DNA of 60,000 nt from the NCBI GenBank assembly GCA_914767715.1, contig OU612065.1, forward strand, positions 14,758,001 through 14,818,000. Direction: 5' to 3'. The DNA comes from Membranipora membranacea (lineage: Eukaryota; Bryozoa; Gymnolaemata; Cheilostomatida; Membraniporidae). This document shows, in pieces, positions 1-10,933 of the stretch (positions are counted from its first letter, which is position 1; each line of letters begins with the position of its first letter). The notes under the pieces were generated by a model. That model did not search any database and was not told where the DNA came from. It saw only the letters and a program-made list of their open reading frames with translations. The translations under genes were made by a program, and so were the position numbers.

Positions 1-153
1 AACATTTTTAACTTTAGGCTATGTGCTCTACCATAGCGAACTCAAGGTGATAAAATCGTCTCACCTCACCATGCTGCCTGTATTGCTTAAGTTGTTCATC
101 CGTGTAAAGTCAAGGAGTATGTCTCATCCTCACAGCCATATCTAATTTTTTAG

Positions 154-2066
154 AAGAGTAAAGCACAGAAAGATGATTTTGTTAACGATTCGAGTGGACC
201 CGAAAATGAACCAAAGAGGAAGAGGAAAGCTGGCGGAGACGGTGATAGTGACGGGAAACGTAAAAAACGCCGCACCAAAAAGAAGAGCAAGTATGTATCT
301 ATAGCATCGTATGAACTTGCCTCATAGGCAAATTCAGGTGTCTAGTCTGGGGCTGGCCGATGTATTCCGAACCAACCTTCGTACAGGTCTTTTGAACCAA
401 TAGTACTCCAGCATTGCTTTAGCTGCTGCTTTAAGACAGTTTGAACAAAGGTCCACTACCTCAATTGTTTGCAGTATTGGTATCTGGTATCTGTGTCCTG
501 ACCACATCTGGGGAGTCACATTGCGGGTGTACCTCAAATGAGCCATGACCAGTTACAACTGATATGAGGTTACTGATCTCTGAGCGTCCAAAGCAGAGAA
601 CCTCAGAAATTTAAGAATCCTTTTAACTTTGATGTATTGTACCATTTTGATCGAGCCAAAGAACATATAATAATATAATAATATGTAATATATATATAAT
701 AATATCAACTTTATTTTGCTATTCAAATCCCTTTTCGGGGCAAATGAGAATATGCTTACAGGGAATAAGATTTATCACATCTATTTAGCGCACTCCTGTA
801 CAAGGTACAAAGTACATAGTCGATATGTCCTCACTGTGATTTTTGTATCTAAGGGGTGGAGAAGTGGCTGCTGATGACTCTGACGATGAAGGTGCCGGAT
901 CCTCTCGATCTCGTAAGAAACCTAAGAAGCAAGTACCCCAGTCTGAGGAGGGTCTATCTGCCAAACAGAGACGTAAGGTGGTATCTAAGGCTACTATTAG
1001 TGATACGGACAGTTCTGAGGATGGAGGAGATAGAACCCGCACAGGACAGAACACTGCCAGCGCCAGGTGAGTCAAGTAGTGTAGCTTTGCTTATTCATTG
1101 GCATAATAATTAAAAAGAAAAATCTAATACAGGGCAAGTACCCTATCTGCCAAGCAATATATTACGATGGCGTTGATCAACACTTATGGTTATAAATGTG
1201 TGAGGCGCACCCATATTCTTTTCCCATAATCATTTGAATCATTAGAAATAAAAAAGAGTTTTTCAACAACATAACGGACTTATGTGGCATAACAGTATAG
1301 ACTCGAAACTCAGCATGTTATACCTGTTTAGTTTTGTACAGTTGTATTGTATGTAAACTCATGTTTTACTCAGTGACGGAGATAGCGGTGAAGAAATGAG
1401 TGGAAAGAAGAAAAGAGTTGTGTCTTCTGGATCTGACTCTGATGCGTCGGGGGCTTCTGCGTAAGTTTGTTTGTTTATTGCTCAATTTATATTCTATAAT
1501 TAAAAGACCCCCCTCTTGACTATATAGACAGGGTCACCTTTATACAGTCTCCTCTCCCTTTTTTTATTACCTGAGTTATTAGTGACAGAAAGACACTTCC
1601 AACGAGTATCAAAACTGGGCATTTTGGCTCCAAAATCACGCAACTTGTCTGCAAACAATCAAATCCATAGACTCAGTTTCGTATTGTATACAAACTCATG
1701 AGAAGGAATTTTGTCAAGGGAGAGGCAAAACACAACATAGTGCAGCACCTTCACGTAACAATTGATTTTTATCCTATATTGAAAACACTATGTGTGAGAA
1801 GTATCAAAGTAATTTGTCATCTATGTTGCAGTAAGAGGAGTGCATCTGGTTCAGGGAGTGGATCAGGTAGCGACTCAGATTCAGCAGCATCTGCCAAATC
1901 TGGATCAGGCAGCGCCAAGTCATCGGCTAGTAACAAATCAGCGGGCAGTAAAAAGTTAGGTAGTGGATCTGACTCTGATGGTAGGAAGTCTGCTGCATCT
2001 GGTAAAGGTGGCAGCGGGTCCGAAAAAGCTGCCGGTAGTAAGGGCGCTGGGAGTGACAGTGACTGA
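154..2066 (+). CDS. CTR9: CTR9-like Paf1-complex subunit, C-terminal exons (5' end outside window)
   Basis: Four exons, 154-290, 854-1066, 1374-1460 and 1832-2066 (TGA 2064-2066), join in one frame and give the last 223 residues. The first exon follows a pyrimidine-rich tract ending in TAG. Donors are GTATGT, GTGAGT and GTAAGT. The product is a charged, disordered tail: a Lys/Arg-rich stretch (KRKRKAGG, KRKKRRTKKK), then a segment containing SKATISDTDSSED, then a Ser/Gly/Asp tail ending SDSD. The basic patch, the SKAxIS-type motif and the acidic serine-rich end resemble the C-terminus of CTR9, a scaffold of the Paf1 complex that accompanies RNA polymerase II during elongation in the nucleus. 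The TPR repeats that would prove this lie upstream of the window. Low-complexity tails are weak evidence, so LEO1 or another nuclear SD-rich protein remains possible. A candidate poly(A) signal AATAAA is at 2378-2383. Confidence 0.6.
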
Positions 2067-2660
2067 AAAACGGTGACTCAGCTAAGCGGATAACAGATCG
2101 AAATGCATCTTTGGTGTAATATGATAATATATCATTTTGTCATCTGTATATGAATTAATTTGAATGAGGATACTTTTGTTTGATATTTCATGTTGTTGAA
2201 GTTAAACAACAACATGGGGTCATTGTTGTCCAAGCTTGAATTTAATAGCAATTTGTATATATATATGCTGATCACTGAACTGAAAGAGCTGTTTGTGTAA
2301 AAATGAATAAGTTTTTGTATATACATGCAGGAATTAAATGGTAAAACATTAGAAAGGTTTCAGAGAAAAATGACAACAATAAATATCTATTGCAACAGTA
2401 TACCAAAATATTCAATTTGAATTTTACAGTGAATATCATGTCAACCTCGCCCTCCCATTCTATCATCGACCAAAAGGATATTTGAATTCTTTTGTGAATC
2501 TTATTGTCAGCTCTCCTTCCATTCTCGTCTGAAAAGAGGAGCAGGCAAGGGTAAAAAGTATCTACCCTACACAAGCCACTCGCCCTTAAAGGGGCCCGTT
2601 AAATAGGGTGGTCAAATATGACAGTTTGCAGGAAGAAAATTCTTATATTGACCAAAATGA
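2067..2660. other. Convergent 3' region between CTR9-like gene and GPCR, also a local repeat
   Basis: No coding exon is seen. From about 2250 to 2660 the sequence is the 3' flank of the GPCR gene. It recurs in part at 7630-7780 and 13025-13215, recognised by the shared string AATGACNACAATAAATA and its surroundings. Confidence 0.6.
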
Positions 2661-4720
2661 TCACAGTGTTTGATTTCCTGCTTCATTAACCGGATATTGT
2701 GTCATCTCCAAGTCACTCTCATCAGATTCTTGATCTGAATCGCTGTCATTCTGAGAACATCCTCTTCCGCAGCAGCCAAGTTTTGCCAAGTCCTTCTACA
2801 ATCAGATTTACTCACAACTTGGGTATGGTAAGCCTGAGTTGATCAGAAGCGAAGTTGGCATAAGTTGAAATTGCTTATATTGTGATCAACTTTAAATGGT
2901 ATGCAGGCATCACTTTCAATCTTTGCTAACTATGCGAAGATATCCATTGATCCATAAATGTAAACTCTATATATCTTGCATGGATGAGTTTATGACATTA
3001 AAGGTATAGTTTAGATAGTAAGTGAATAATTTGAGCCACAGTTTGACCAAGCAGCTAACTCCTACAACACACATAAATACCACCTCTGCTGAGAACAATG
3101 AACCTTTCTAGAATTGTATTGAGGTTTCAAAAAAAATTTTTTACGGCAGATCCAAATTATATAAAGTTTCCACAAAGTAATCCAATTTTATGACCTATTT
3201 TTGAAATGTGGTGTTGTTGTTAGCATGCAGCCTAATGATTTTTAATTTTTACTGCAATCTTGAAATTCTCACAACATTGAGTGACACCAAGGGTTAGGCT
3301 TACTACTGTCCATCACAAAATTACATAAGCAATGAGTCTATTTACTGGCCTATATAGAGAAGGTTGATATAATATTAGTAGTTTGTCCATCGACTGAGTC
3401 TGAGCATTTCACTTCAGTCTCTCCCTTTGCCTCTATGATCAACGATTGTAACTAAGACTAAGTAGGCATGGTATCAATTTCTAGGCGTTGTCACTTTTTA
3501 ATGCAGTATGCAACCCTGAACTCCAAAAGCCCGTAACTCCAGAAAAACTTACCCTGTAATTCTTATCGAATATGAAGTATAGTACTGATGAGCTGAATGT
3601 GTTGCTGTACAAAAGTGTAGATACTATCAATGATCCTATAAGATATTGACCGTTATCACTTGTATCTGAATATGTGTAGGCTGTGGCGAGTGTATAACAA
3701 TTTGCAGGAAACCAAGCCACTAAAGTTGCTATTGCCACAGTAAAAAACATCTTTAGTATCTGCAAAAAAAGACACTGCTGTTAGACCAAAGAGTTAGAGA
3801 CGACTCCTTACTCCTTGGTTAGACACGTTATGATTATTCGTGTTGCTGTTAACCCTTAACCAGGGCCGACATCTATAGTGATTCATATCTTATTTTACTC
3901 AACAAAATTGTACAGTAGGAAGAAGTACCATTCCGGACTCAAGAAAGCAGCTTAAAATATTGCGTTATGCGAAGCATTTTTTTCACAAGTATAAACAGAA
4001 TGGAACTAAGAATGCTCTAAAACCACAAAGTTAGCACAAACTCACTAGTTGAGGCATTCTGACCCTCTAAATCTCTAATCAGTGTACACTCACCCGATTT
4101 CTGCGTCTGACTTGTGAAGTTTGCTGAGAATTGTCTGACCTCCTGCTCCTGTAAAATTTGATGCCGATGACAATGTAGAGAACCACTATACTCAGTGTGG
4201 GTAATAAAAGTCTTATGAAAAATATCCAGGTAACAAGGCTGGTATATCCACCATAACTTCCCTCTACATCAATTGAGCAGTGAGAGTTTGTAATTTTTGA
4301 AGTGATCAGACTTTCTAAACCTGAGAGGAATGATAGACACCAAGTCAATGCCACCACTACTATTGTAGACTTCCTTTGGTTCCATGCAGGACGGAATATC
4401 GTCAAAGTTCTCTGTATTGCTATGGCTAAATTAGCATATGGGCTTGCAAACAGTCCGAAGTCCCCCACAAACTTTGTTAGCCGACACAATGATATGGACA
4501 GTGTAAAGGTATAGTCTAGAACAAAGGATAAATGTTTAAATAGTAGTGATGCAGCTAGTAAAAGGTCTGCAGCACAAAGATTGATAATCAGAGCTCTGAA
4601 GTCCGACTTTGGGCAGCGCTTTCCTGTGGTGAACACCGCGATCGTAAGGCAGTTGCTGATTATGCCTAGAATAAACAGAACCAAGTCTATGCAAAGCCAG
4701 CTGAAGTAGAGGATTACCAT
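2661..4720 (-). CDS. Class A (rhodopsin-like) G protein-coupled receptor, three exons
   Basis: Exons 4720-4094, 3759-3553 and 2795-2661 all join in phase 0 and encode 322 residues, a normal size for the family. Exon 1 carries TM1-TM5: TM1 has GIISNCLTIAVF, TM2 has NLCAADLLLA, a Cys precedes TM3 and a Cys lies in the second extracellular loop (HCSID), the usual disulfide pair. Exon 2 carries TM6 (AWFP, a CWxP variant) and TM7. Exon 3 is the cytoplasmic tail KDLAKLGCCGRGC plus an acidic end; the paired Cys after helix 8 looks like a palmitoylation site. Both donors are strong (GTGAGT, GTAAGT) and acceptors end in GCAG and GTAG. The DRY position reads IQR and NPxxY is replaced (NTFSS), so signalling may be atypical. 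The extracellular N-terminus is very short, so an upstream exon is possible. The ligand cannot be inferred. The gene is convergent with CTR9. Confidence 0.85.
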
Positions 4721-4850
4721 GTTTAACCTGCAAGCTGATGCGAAGTAAAATGATTTTCAACATAAAAGGATTTAATGTCAACTGGGGTTAAAAGGTTATC
4801 GTTGCACTCAGTGTTTCTGTTATGTTAGACAACCTGTCACAACATATTGT

Positions 4851-4888
4851 ATCACAGAGTAAGGATATATTTATCCTTACTCTGTGAT
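4851..4888. repeat. Perfect 17-bp hairpin upstream of the GPCR
   Basis: The arm ATCACAGAGTAAGGATA (4851-4867) is followed by a 4-nt spacer and its exact reverse complement ending at 4888. It lies about 130 bp upstream of the GPCR start codon. It could be a small mobile-element relic or a structured promoter element. Confidence 0.7.
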
Positions 4889-4994
4889 TGTATTGTCAAA
4901 GTTTATAGTAATGTGGGAACAAGTGATAAGTTCTAGCCTATCACCTGCAAAGCAGATCACAAGAACGTATAAAGTGATCTTGATCGGACAATTT

Positions 4995-5430
4995 ATTCTG
5001 ATGGCAGCCTATACAAAATGTGGCTAGAAATGCAACTTCATTTACGTTTTTGGTGGATAGGGTTTGAAAGTTGTTTCCGGTAGAGTTGTTCATGCTGATC
5101 ACAATGGTGATGTTGAGGATCATTTCAAGGTCACCATAAAAAATCTGATCTCTAAAGAAATCCGAAGCCAGTTTTTGAGGCGGCAGCAAAGTTGAAAAAG
5201 TGCTTTCGCTTTAATGATGGTTATATACAGGTGATATAAGGGGTTATTGCAACTTTTGTTGGCCGCATCACGGCTATTTATGATAGCAGACCCATGCAAA
5301 CTTGTAGATTCACTAATTATGACATGCTCTTTAAGATTTTGAATGTTTTGAAATTGTTTGGTCACTTTCCCTTTTGCCGGCAGCGTTATCGGCAATTAAC
5401 CGCCTATTGTGCAACTATGTATAAGGTCTT
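4995..5430 (+). mobile_element. Single arm of a dispersed foldback element
   Basis: Nearly the whole stretch matches the inverted-repeat arms of the element at 10934-12807. Shared landmarks are AAATGTGGCTAGAAA (5018-5032 region), GGTGATATAAGGGG (about 5230), ATAGCAGACCCATG (about 5283) and CGCCTATTGTGCAACTATG (5401-5419). Only one arm is present, and no terminal repeat is seen at its ends. No coding capacity is evident. Confidence 0.7.
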
Positions 5431-7290
5431 GTCTTGTCTTTGAGAAGGGGCTGACCGAGGTAACTCGGATCAACCTGGGTTCAGGTCTCGGTATAAGGTA
5501 CAACATTACAATTCAATTTCAATTATATATTTATCCTTACTCAGCGTATATATGTTGCATACTAATTAGTCAGCTGTGTTTCTGGTTCCTTGATATTCAA
5601 CAATGCACCGCTCTCTGGTTGCCTAGGTGGGACATCCAGCCTAACAATAATAAACAAAATAAAAACTCCAAGACTCTATATAGCTGTTGAATAAAGTAGA
5701 GAGGGTTTGGTGTGGTTTTCAAAGAAACCATAATATAAGGCTGTTCCAAACCCTGATTGACTTCAATCGAAAAATTTGTTAACATTTTTTGTATTGAGAA
5801 GAAAAATCTTTTTTTTCCGCTTTTTTATTGGACTACGCAGCAGGTTTCGCACAAATATGCGCTGCGTCTCTTACCCTGATCTTAACTTTCTATATTTAAG
5901 AAACTTTCAGTATGGTGATGGTTTTTGATCAGAGCATTTCCATTGCATTGCATTGCTCTTGCACTAAAGTGTAATAATAATCACAATCCGTTGCTGGCAA
6001 TGTTTTACATCATGTTCTGAATTCTATATGTGTGACCCATGTATTATGCGTCATTGGTTATCAATGAATAGCGAATGCATATCGATATGTTCAATGAAAC
6101 GCCGCTGTCTGTTTATTTTAGCGTCTTGAATATGGCTGCAGAGTATTGGTACATTTACTGGTTATTATTGTTGATAAATTATGGCAAAAGAGAAACACGT
6201 ATTGGAGCTATCCTCTATTTGGTCAAGAACAGACAAACTGTAATAATTTCAAATATTTATAAACATAATGCATTGCTACCATAATTATTATATTATCTGG
6301 TGTGGTAAGAGTGCATATAAAGCCTGTTTTAATATTATGACCGTTATGTTACCTGACGATATGTTTCCAGCTTTCTTCACGAATTTACAAATGAAGCATT
6401 TGACACCCAGCAGGTGGACTAGTCAACAATGCAATAACATGACTACATTGGTTGCAAACATGGAGATTTATATCTACAGTTTATATGGCTCAGACTTATT
6501 TTATTGAGAGTATTATAAAAAAGGAAATGTAATGGATGTACAAAATTTTTTAGTATGATCAGAAAACAATGTGTCCCAATATGATAAATAGATTAATATT
6601 AATATTGTAGTTATCCAAAACAGCCTGATAAACATGTTCAAGCTTTGAATTAGTAATTATTTGATTGCAAAAAGAATCATTTCATACGATAGAAATCACA
6701 AGTAGTAGGTGATCAGATGTTATAGAATGTTTGCTGGCAATATCTCACATTTTAACCAGTGTAAGCAAACTTCCAGCTAACGCTAACAATTTTTTAAGGC
6801 TAGTGCCTGCTCCCCTTTGCATGCTATTGGTTGTCAAAGGGACCATATTTACCTGCATACTTGCCTTCCCATGATGTGTTAATAATAATATTATGGCAGT
6901 TGATGCGATTAATGGTGGTGAAATAAATTTCGAATAGGACAGGTCGGACAATTAGGTCACCTTAAAACAAATCTACAGCAAACATGTTTTTTATCGGAAG
7001 GTAAAGAGCATACATTATGTTAGTGGTGGTTATTGAATAAATAATTACTTATTTGTTTTCACCGTATGGTGAGTTGTTGAACTTATTATATATCCCTAAA
7101 GGTATTGGATTTTTTTTTCCTGTTACAGGTTAAATTTATTTTATCTGCAGAGTAGCACTTTTGTGTACGGGTATGCCGGAGCAATCCCATACTACCCTTA
7201 GGGCCTTAAACCTCTTAGATTCATCAAGGCGTTCGAGTCTATTTAAACGGGCCTAGGACGATGATTGAAACCAAATCTTGATTGCACATT
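5431..7290. other. Intergenic stretch with no recognisable gene
   Basis: AT-rich sequence with only short chance open frames (under 80 residues), none with recognisable domains, codon bias or splice partners. The string CTTGTCTTGTCTTT near 5428 recurs at about 7533, a hint of shared repeat ends. Confidence 0.5.
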
Positions 7291-7319
7291 ATTGAACTAA
7301 AGTAGAAAGAACAGAATGG

Positions 7320-7500
7320 CTTACCCCAAAAACAGCAGTGTCGTCAGCATATGCATAACAGTTCAAGTTTTGAGAGAGAGAGTCGGTCATTTATATAAAT
7401 CTGAAATAAAGTTGGTGCCAATATCGAACTGTGCGGAACCCCAATATTGATGTCAAGTGTTGATGACACTGCACCATTATAGTGAAGATACTGAGACCTG
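7320..7500 (-). mobile_element. Non-LTR retrotransposon reverse transcriptase fragment
   Basis: The reverse strand reads GVPHSSILAPTLFQIYINDR, clearly the reverse-transcriptase block that is normally GVPQGSxLxPxLFxIYxND. After a frame change and stop, a YADDT-type stretch (YAYADDTAVFG) follows near 7325-7355. This is a short, decayed relic of a CR1/jockey-like LINE. The rest of the element is not recognisable. Confidence 0.75.
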
Positions 7501-7629
7501 TTTTGTAGAAATGATGATAACAAAAAAATGCCTTGTCTTGTCTTTAATAAAATGAATAAAATAAAATAAAGTAAAATGAATAGTATGGCACCATTCTCCC
7601 TGACAGCCCCGCCATCGTTTAACTTAAAC

Positions 7630-7945
7630 AGATTGCTGGTATTAGATGGTTTCAGAGAAAAATGACAAAATAAATAGCCACTGCATCAGTACATAAAAAT
7701 ATGCTATTTGAGGCCATTTGAATTCTGTTGTGAATATGATTGGCAGCTCTACCCTCCCATTCTTACATTGACCAAAATTATCACAGCGTTTGGTTTCCTG
7801 CTTCACTATTCGGGAATTGTGTCATCTCCGAGTCACTCTCCTCATCAGATTCTTGGTCTGCATCGCTGTCGTTCAGAGAGCATCCTCTTCCGCAGCAGCC
7901 AAGTATTGCCAAGTCCTTCTACATACAATCAAACTTACTCACAAC
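7630..7945 (-). pseudogene. Orphan copy of the GPCR terminal exon and 3' flank
   Basis: 7918-7781 is a second copy of the GPCR tail exon. It has its own acceptor (TATGTAG before AAGGAC) and an open frame of 45 residues beginning KDLAILGCCGRGCSLND and ending at TGA 7783-7781 at the same place as the functional exon. It differs by a few substitutions and one whole-codon insertion (DEESD against DESD). The flanking 7630-7780 matches the GPCR 3' flank. No upstream TM exons are found between here and 13 kb on this strand, so it is probably the remnant of a tandem receptor copy destroyed by insertions. Exonisation into another transcript cannot be excluded. Confidence 0.75.
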
Positions 7946-8162
7946 TTAGGCTGTTAGATTGCTTATGATCAGCCTGAAAGTTCCTAAGAAGCGAGAATTA
8001 CGGCATACGATTATAGTTTTTAAAGGTTATCACTGGTTTTTGAGCTTCAAGTCGGATCTCTTGGATGGCATAATCTATAAGAATAAATATCATAGTTTTT
8101 ATAGTATATATACACTATCTTATTTGGTAGACAATATCATCCTGGACGGATGTTTTCCATAA

Positions 8163-8936
8163 TGAAAATATGTGAAATTTCAATCATTATTTCAGAACAG
8201 ATCATAGGCTTGAAACAAAATTAATTATGATTTTTTCTTGGTGTACACCTCAAATGTCATACACATTGACTTTCAACAAATTAGCTTGCATGTTGCGATG
8301 ACAGTAGACTCTCGAATACAGCTAATATTTTCGCCACCTTTGCATAACGCCAAACATGCTGTCCAAATGACCATTATTGTGGCCAAACAAAGTATTTTTG
8401 AAAGTTCTCACATACGAAGCCGCTTTCATTAACCATGGTGCACACAGGAAACGCCAACATAATTTTTCAATGCATCTTCGTTTTTCCTGAATTTAACGCA
8501 AAAGAATGTCTAAAAACACCTCAAAAGTCCCCAAAAATAGCTGTTTTTTGGCATTCTTTTGCGTTAAATTCAAGAAAAATGAAGATGCAGTGAAAAATTT
8601 TGTTGGCATTTCCTATGTGCACCATGGTTAATGAAAGCGGCTTCATATGTGAGTACTTTCAAAAAAACTTTGTTTGGCCACAATAATGCAATAATGGTCA
8701 TTCTGACAGCATGTTTGGCGTTATGCAAAGGTGGCGAAAATATTAGCTGTATTCGAGAGTCTACTGTCATCAAGGATTTCAAGAGAAATCCTTGCTGTCA
8801 TCGCAATATGCAAGCTAATTTGTTGAAAGTCAATGTGTATGACATTTGAGGTGTACTCTATGAGAAAATCATAAATAATTTTGTTTCAAGCCTATGATCT
8901 GTTCTGAATTAATGATTGAAATTTCACATATTTTCA
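8163..8936. mobile_element. 774-bp palindrome (foldback/MITE-like element)
   Basis: The left arm, 8163-8507, reappears as its reverse complement at 8551-8936 around a 43-nt loop. Landmarks: the outer ends TGAAAATATGTGAAATTTC (left) and its complement ending at 8936, and the inner ends TTTAACGCAAAAGAATG and CATTCTTTTGCGTTAAA. By eye the arms differ at scattered single bases and by one 31-bp insertion in the right arm. No transposase is encoded. The same short peptide appears on both strands only because the arms are complementary. Confidence 0.9.
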
Positions 8937-9259
8937 CGGCTTCACAAAAATAATGCATTGTTTGGCATGACGTAAAAAGTCAATTTAGACTAGTCATATA
9001 TCAAAGAAAATCAAACTTTACGGTGAATGCAATCTCTTAGTATACATTCCACCTGTTTTGAACTTTCTTGCAATTAATTTGACTCCTCAATCTGCATTGA
9101 CAAAAACGGCGTTTCCTACCTCATTTCCTCCCTAAAATGACACAACGTCATCGAATCGAGTTTTTGTTCAGGTATTCATTTTCAGTAGCTCGGCAGCTTT
9201 ACAACGGTATATAATATGTTGATATTCGGATCGGTCTTTGACATTACCTTAATGCATTG

Positions 9260-10925
9260 CTGCGAAACCTTGGTTGCCCTTTAAAGCAGAAATGACAGAT
9301 GTACTTTTTTGTATCATTGGAATGCTCATAATACTGTGAGTAGCAGTATAGGGACCTAGTGTCCACCATATTAGTCATAAATGATTTATATTCTGATCTT
9401 CAAAATTTTGTTGGGTCCTAATAGGGTAGCCTGGGCAGGCTGTCGTGTCGGGGGCGGGTGGGTGGGGAGGGGGGACACAGACATCAACTTAGTCTATTTC
9501 TATGTGGTGCTCACATGACCAATAGATGATGATGATGATGTGTTTATTTGTCTCATCAATTAGAGAAATAAAATGCTTCATGTGAGTGCTCTCTTGTTAA
9601 AAGTATGGACGGTAAAAATAAATGGATAAAATTCATATAAAAAGTTACTTTTTTGAAAAAACGCTATTTAGATAGTGAACACAGTTAGCTCTAAAACAAA
9701 GTTTGCGAAGGTTTACTCTGTACCGGATGGTGGAATATCGGCCTGATGGGCATTGAGTAAATGTCAACATGGGAGTTTGTTCGGTTGCCACCATGCGAAG
9801 ACTCTTTGTAGCGAGTTTGTTGTGGTAGAGATCGGCTACTGCGGTGAAGGTGATATCTCCTGCGAGGCGACCGGCTGAGCGCACCACTCGCTGTAGATGT
9901 TTTTTAGAGTCTGCACTAAGATGAGAATATATCACTACTAGATGATAGAGTAGGATGCTTTCGATGAAGGATTTGTAGCATGATGTAATCAATCTGGTAT
10001 CTATTCTCAGATGATACAGCTTGCTTATAATGTGAAGTCGAGTTCTAGCTTTCTTTACAGTTCGGTTGGCAGAGGCTGTAAAGTCAAGTTTAGTAGTTAG
10101 CGTAGTACCAAGATACACGAACTCCGTTACTTGATCGATCGGGGAACCATTTATTACCAGCTGTTGTGTGGTCGGGTTATCCCGTGCATTGCTGAAAACC
10201 AGTTCTTTGGTCTTCTTTGAGTTAAGAAGCAGGTCATGTTCGCAGCACCAAGCATATAGATGATCTGCTTCTTGTTGGAGACACGATGGCTGGGTACTCG
10301 TGAGAAACTCTAGTATGACTGTGTCATCAGCATATTTGAGGATTTTGGTATTGGAGTTGAGTGTTGGCATACTGGATACATAGAATGAGAAAAGTAGCGA
10401 CCATAGACCATAGAATAAAATCGGGCAACTCTTATTTCATTCCGAATTCACAACTATTGCAATTCATTTATTAGTTGACCTCTCTTACCAATTTGATTTA
10501 CCCAGACTGTCCCCCCCCCCTCCCCACCCACCCACCCTCGACACGACAGCCTGCCCAGGCCACTGATGGGGTCTTCCCAAGGTTTACCTCCCCTGTAGAA
10601 AGCGGAAGCAAAATAGCCGAGGAGTTAAGGGAATGGGGAATGTGCAACAAATAAAGAGAGCTATCATCTGCAAATACCTTATAATAATAGATCACCTGAT
10701 AATGGATATCCTTTCAAAGCTTACTGCCTCCACTGCCGACTCAGAGCCTATGGTTGAGGGACAACTTCAAAATCGAAAATCAATTTTTCAAAAATTCCTA
10801 AAATTCCAGAGGATTTGTGATCATCATGAGAACCTAAGGACTTAAATAACATTTTGAACTCTTTTAAATGATATATGGTGACCCTGCACTTGTCATTTCT
10901 GCTTTAATGCTTGACAACCAGTCAC
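9260..10925. mobile_element. Inverted-repeat element enclosing a LINE fragment
   Basis: The left arm about 9260-9480 is matched in reverse order by 10502-10925. The innermost match is CCTGGGCAGGCTGTCGTGTCG plus a G-rich run at 9430-9475, against its complement at 10505-10559. Outward matches include the AAAGCAGAAATGACA block and a GTCCTTA/GTCCTAA block. The right arm carries about 230 bp of extra sequence. The loop (9480-10500) holds a reverse transcriptase fragment, so a retroelement apparently inserted in, or was captured by, a foldback structure. Confidence 0.65.
9645..10440 (-). pseudogene. 5'-truncated non-LTR retrotransposon reverse transcriptase (C-terminal half)
   Basis: The open frame runs from about 10440 to the stop at 9645. 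It begins within the RT domain (SLLFSFYVSSMPT), passes the catalytic block KYADDTVILEF, and continues through the thumb region with the family pattern NSKKTKELVF and VTEFVYLGT, followed by a Lys/Arg-rich end. The upstream palm/finger regions and endonuclease are absent, so the copy is 5'-truncated, as is typical of LINE insertions. It would normally copy its RNA into DNA at a nicked target. The methionine at 10370 is internal to the domain and is not the original start. Confidence 0.85.
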
Positions 10926-10933
10926 ATCACTTT

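Noticed and set aside
3481-3552. Alternative GPCR C-terminus by read-through
   Set aside because: A strong donor precedes it, and the spliced exon gives a far more typical receptor tail that is also conserved in a second copy.
8238-8782. Two similar small proteins on opposite strands
   Set aside because: The similarity is explained by the palindrome; the frames are not evidence of genes.
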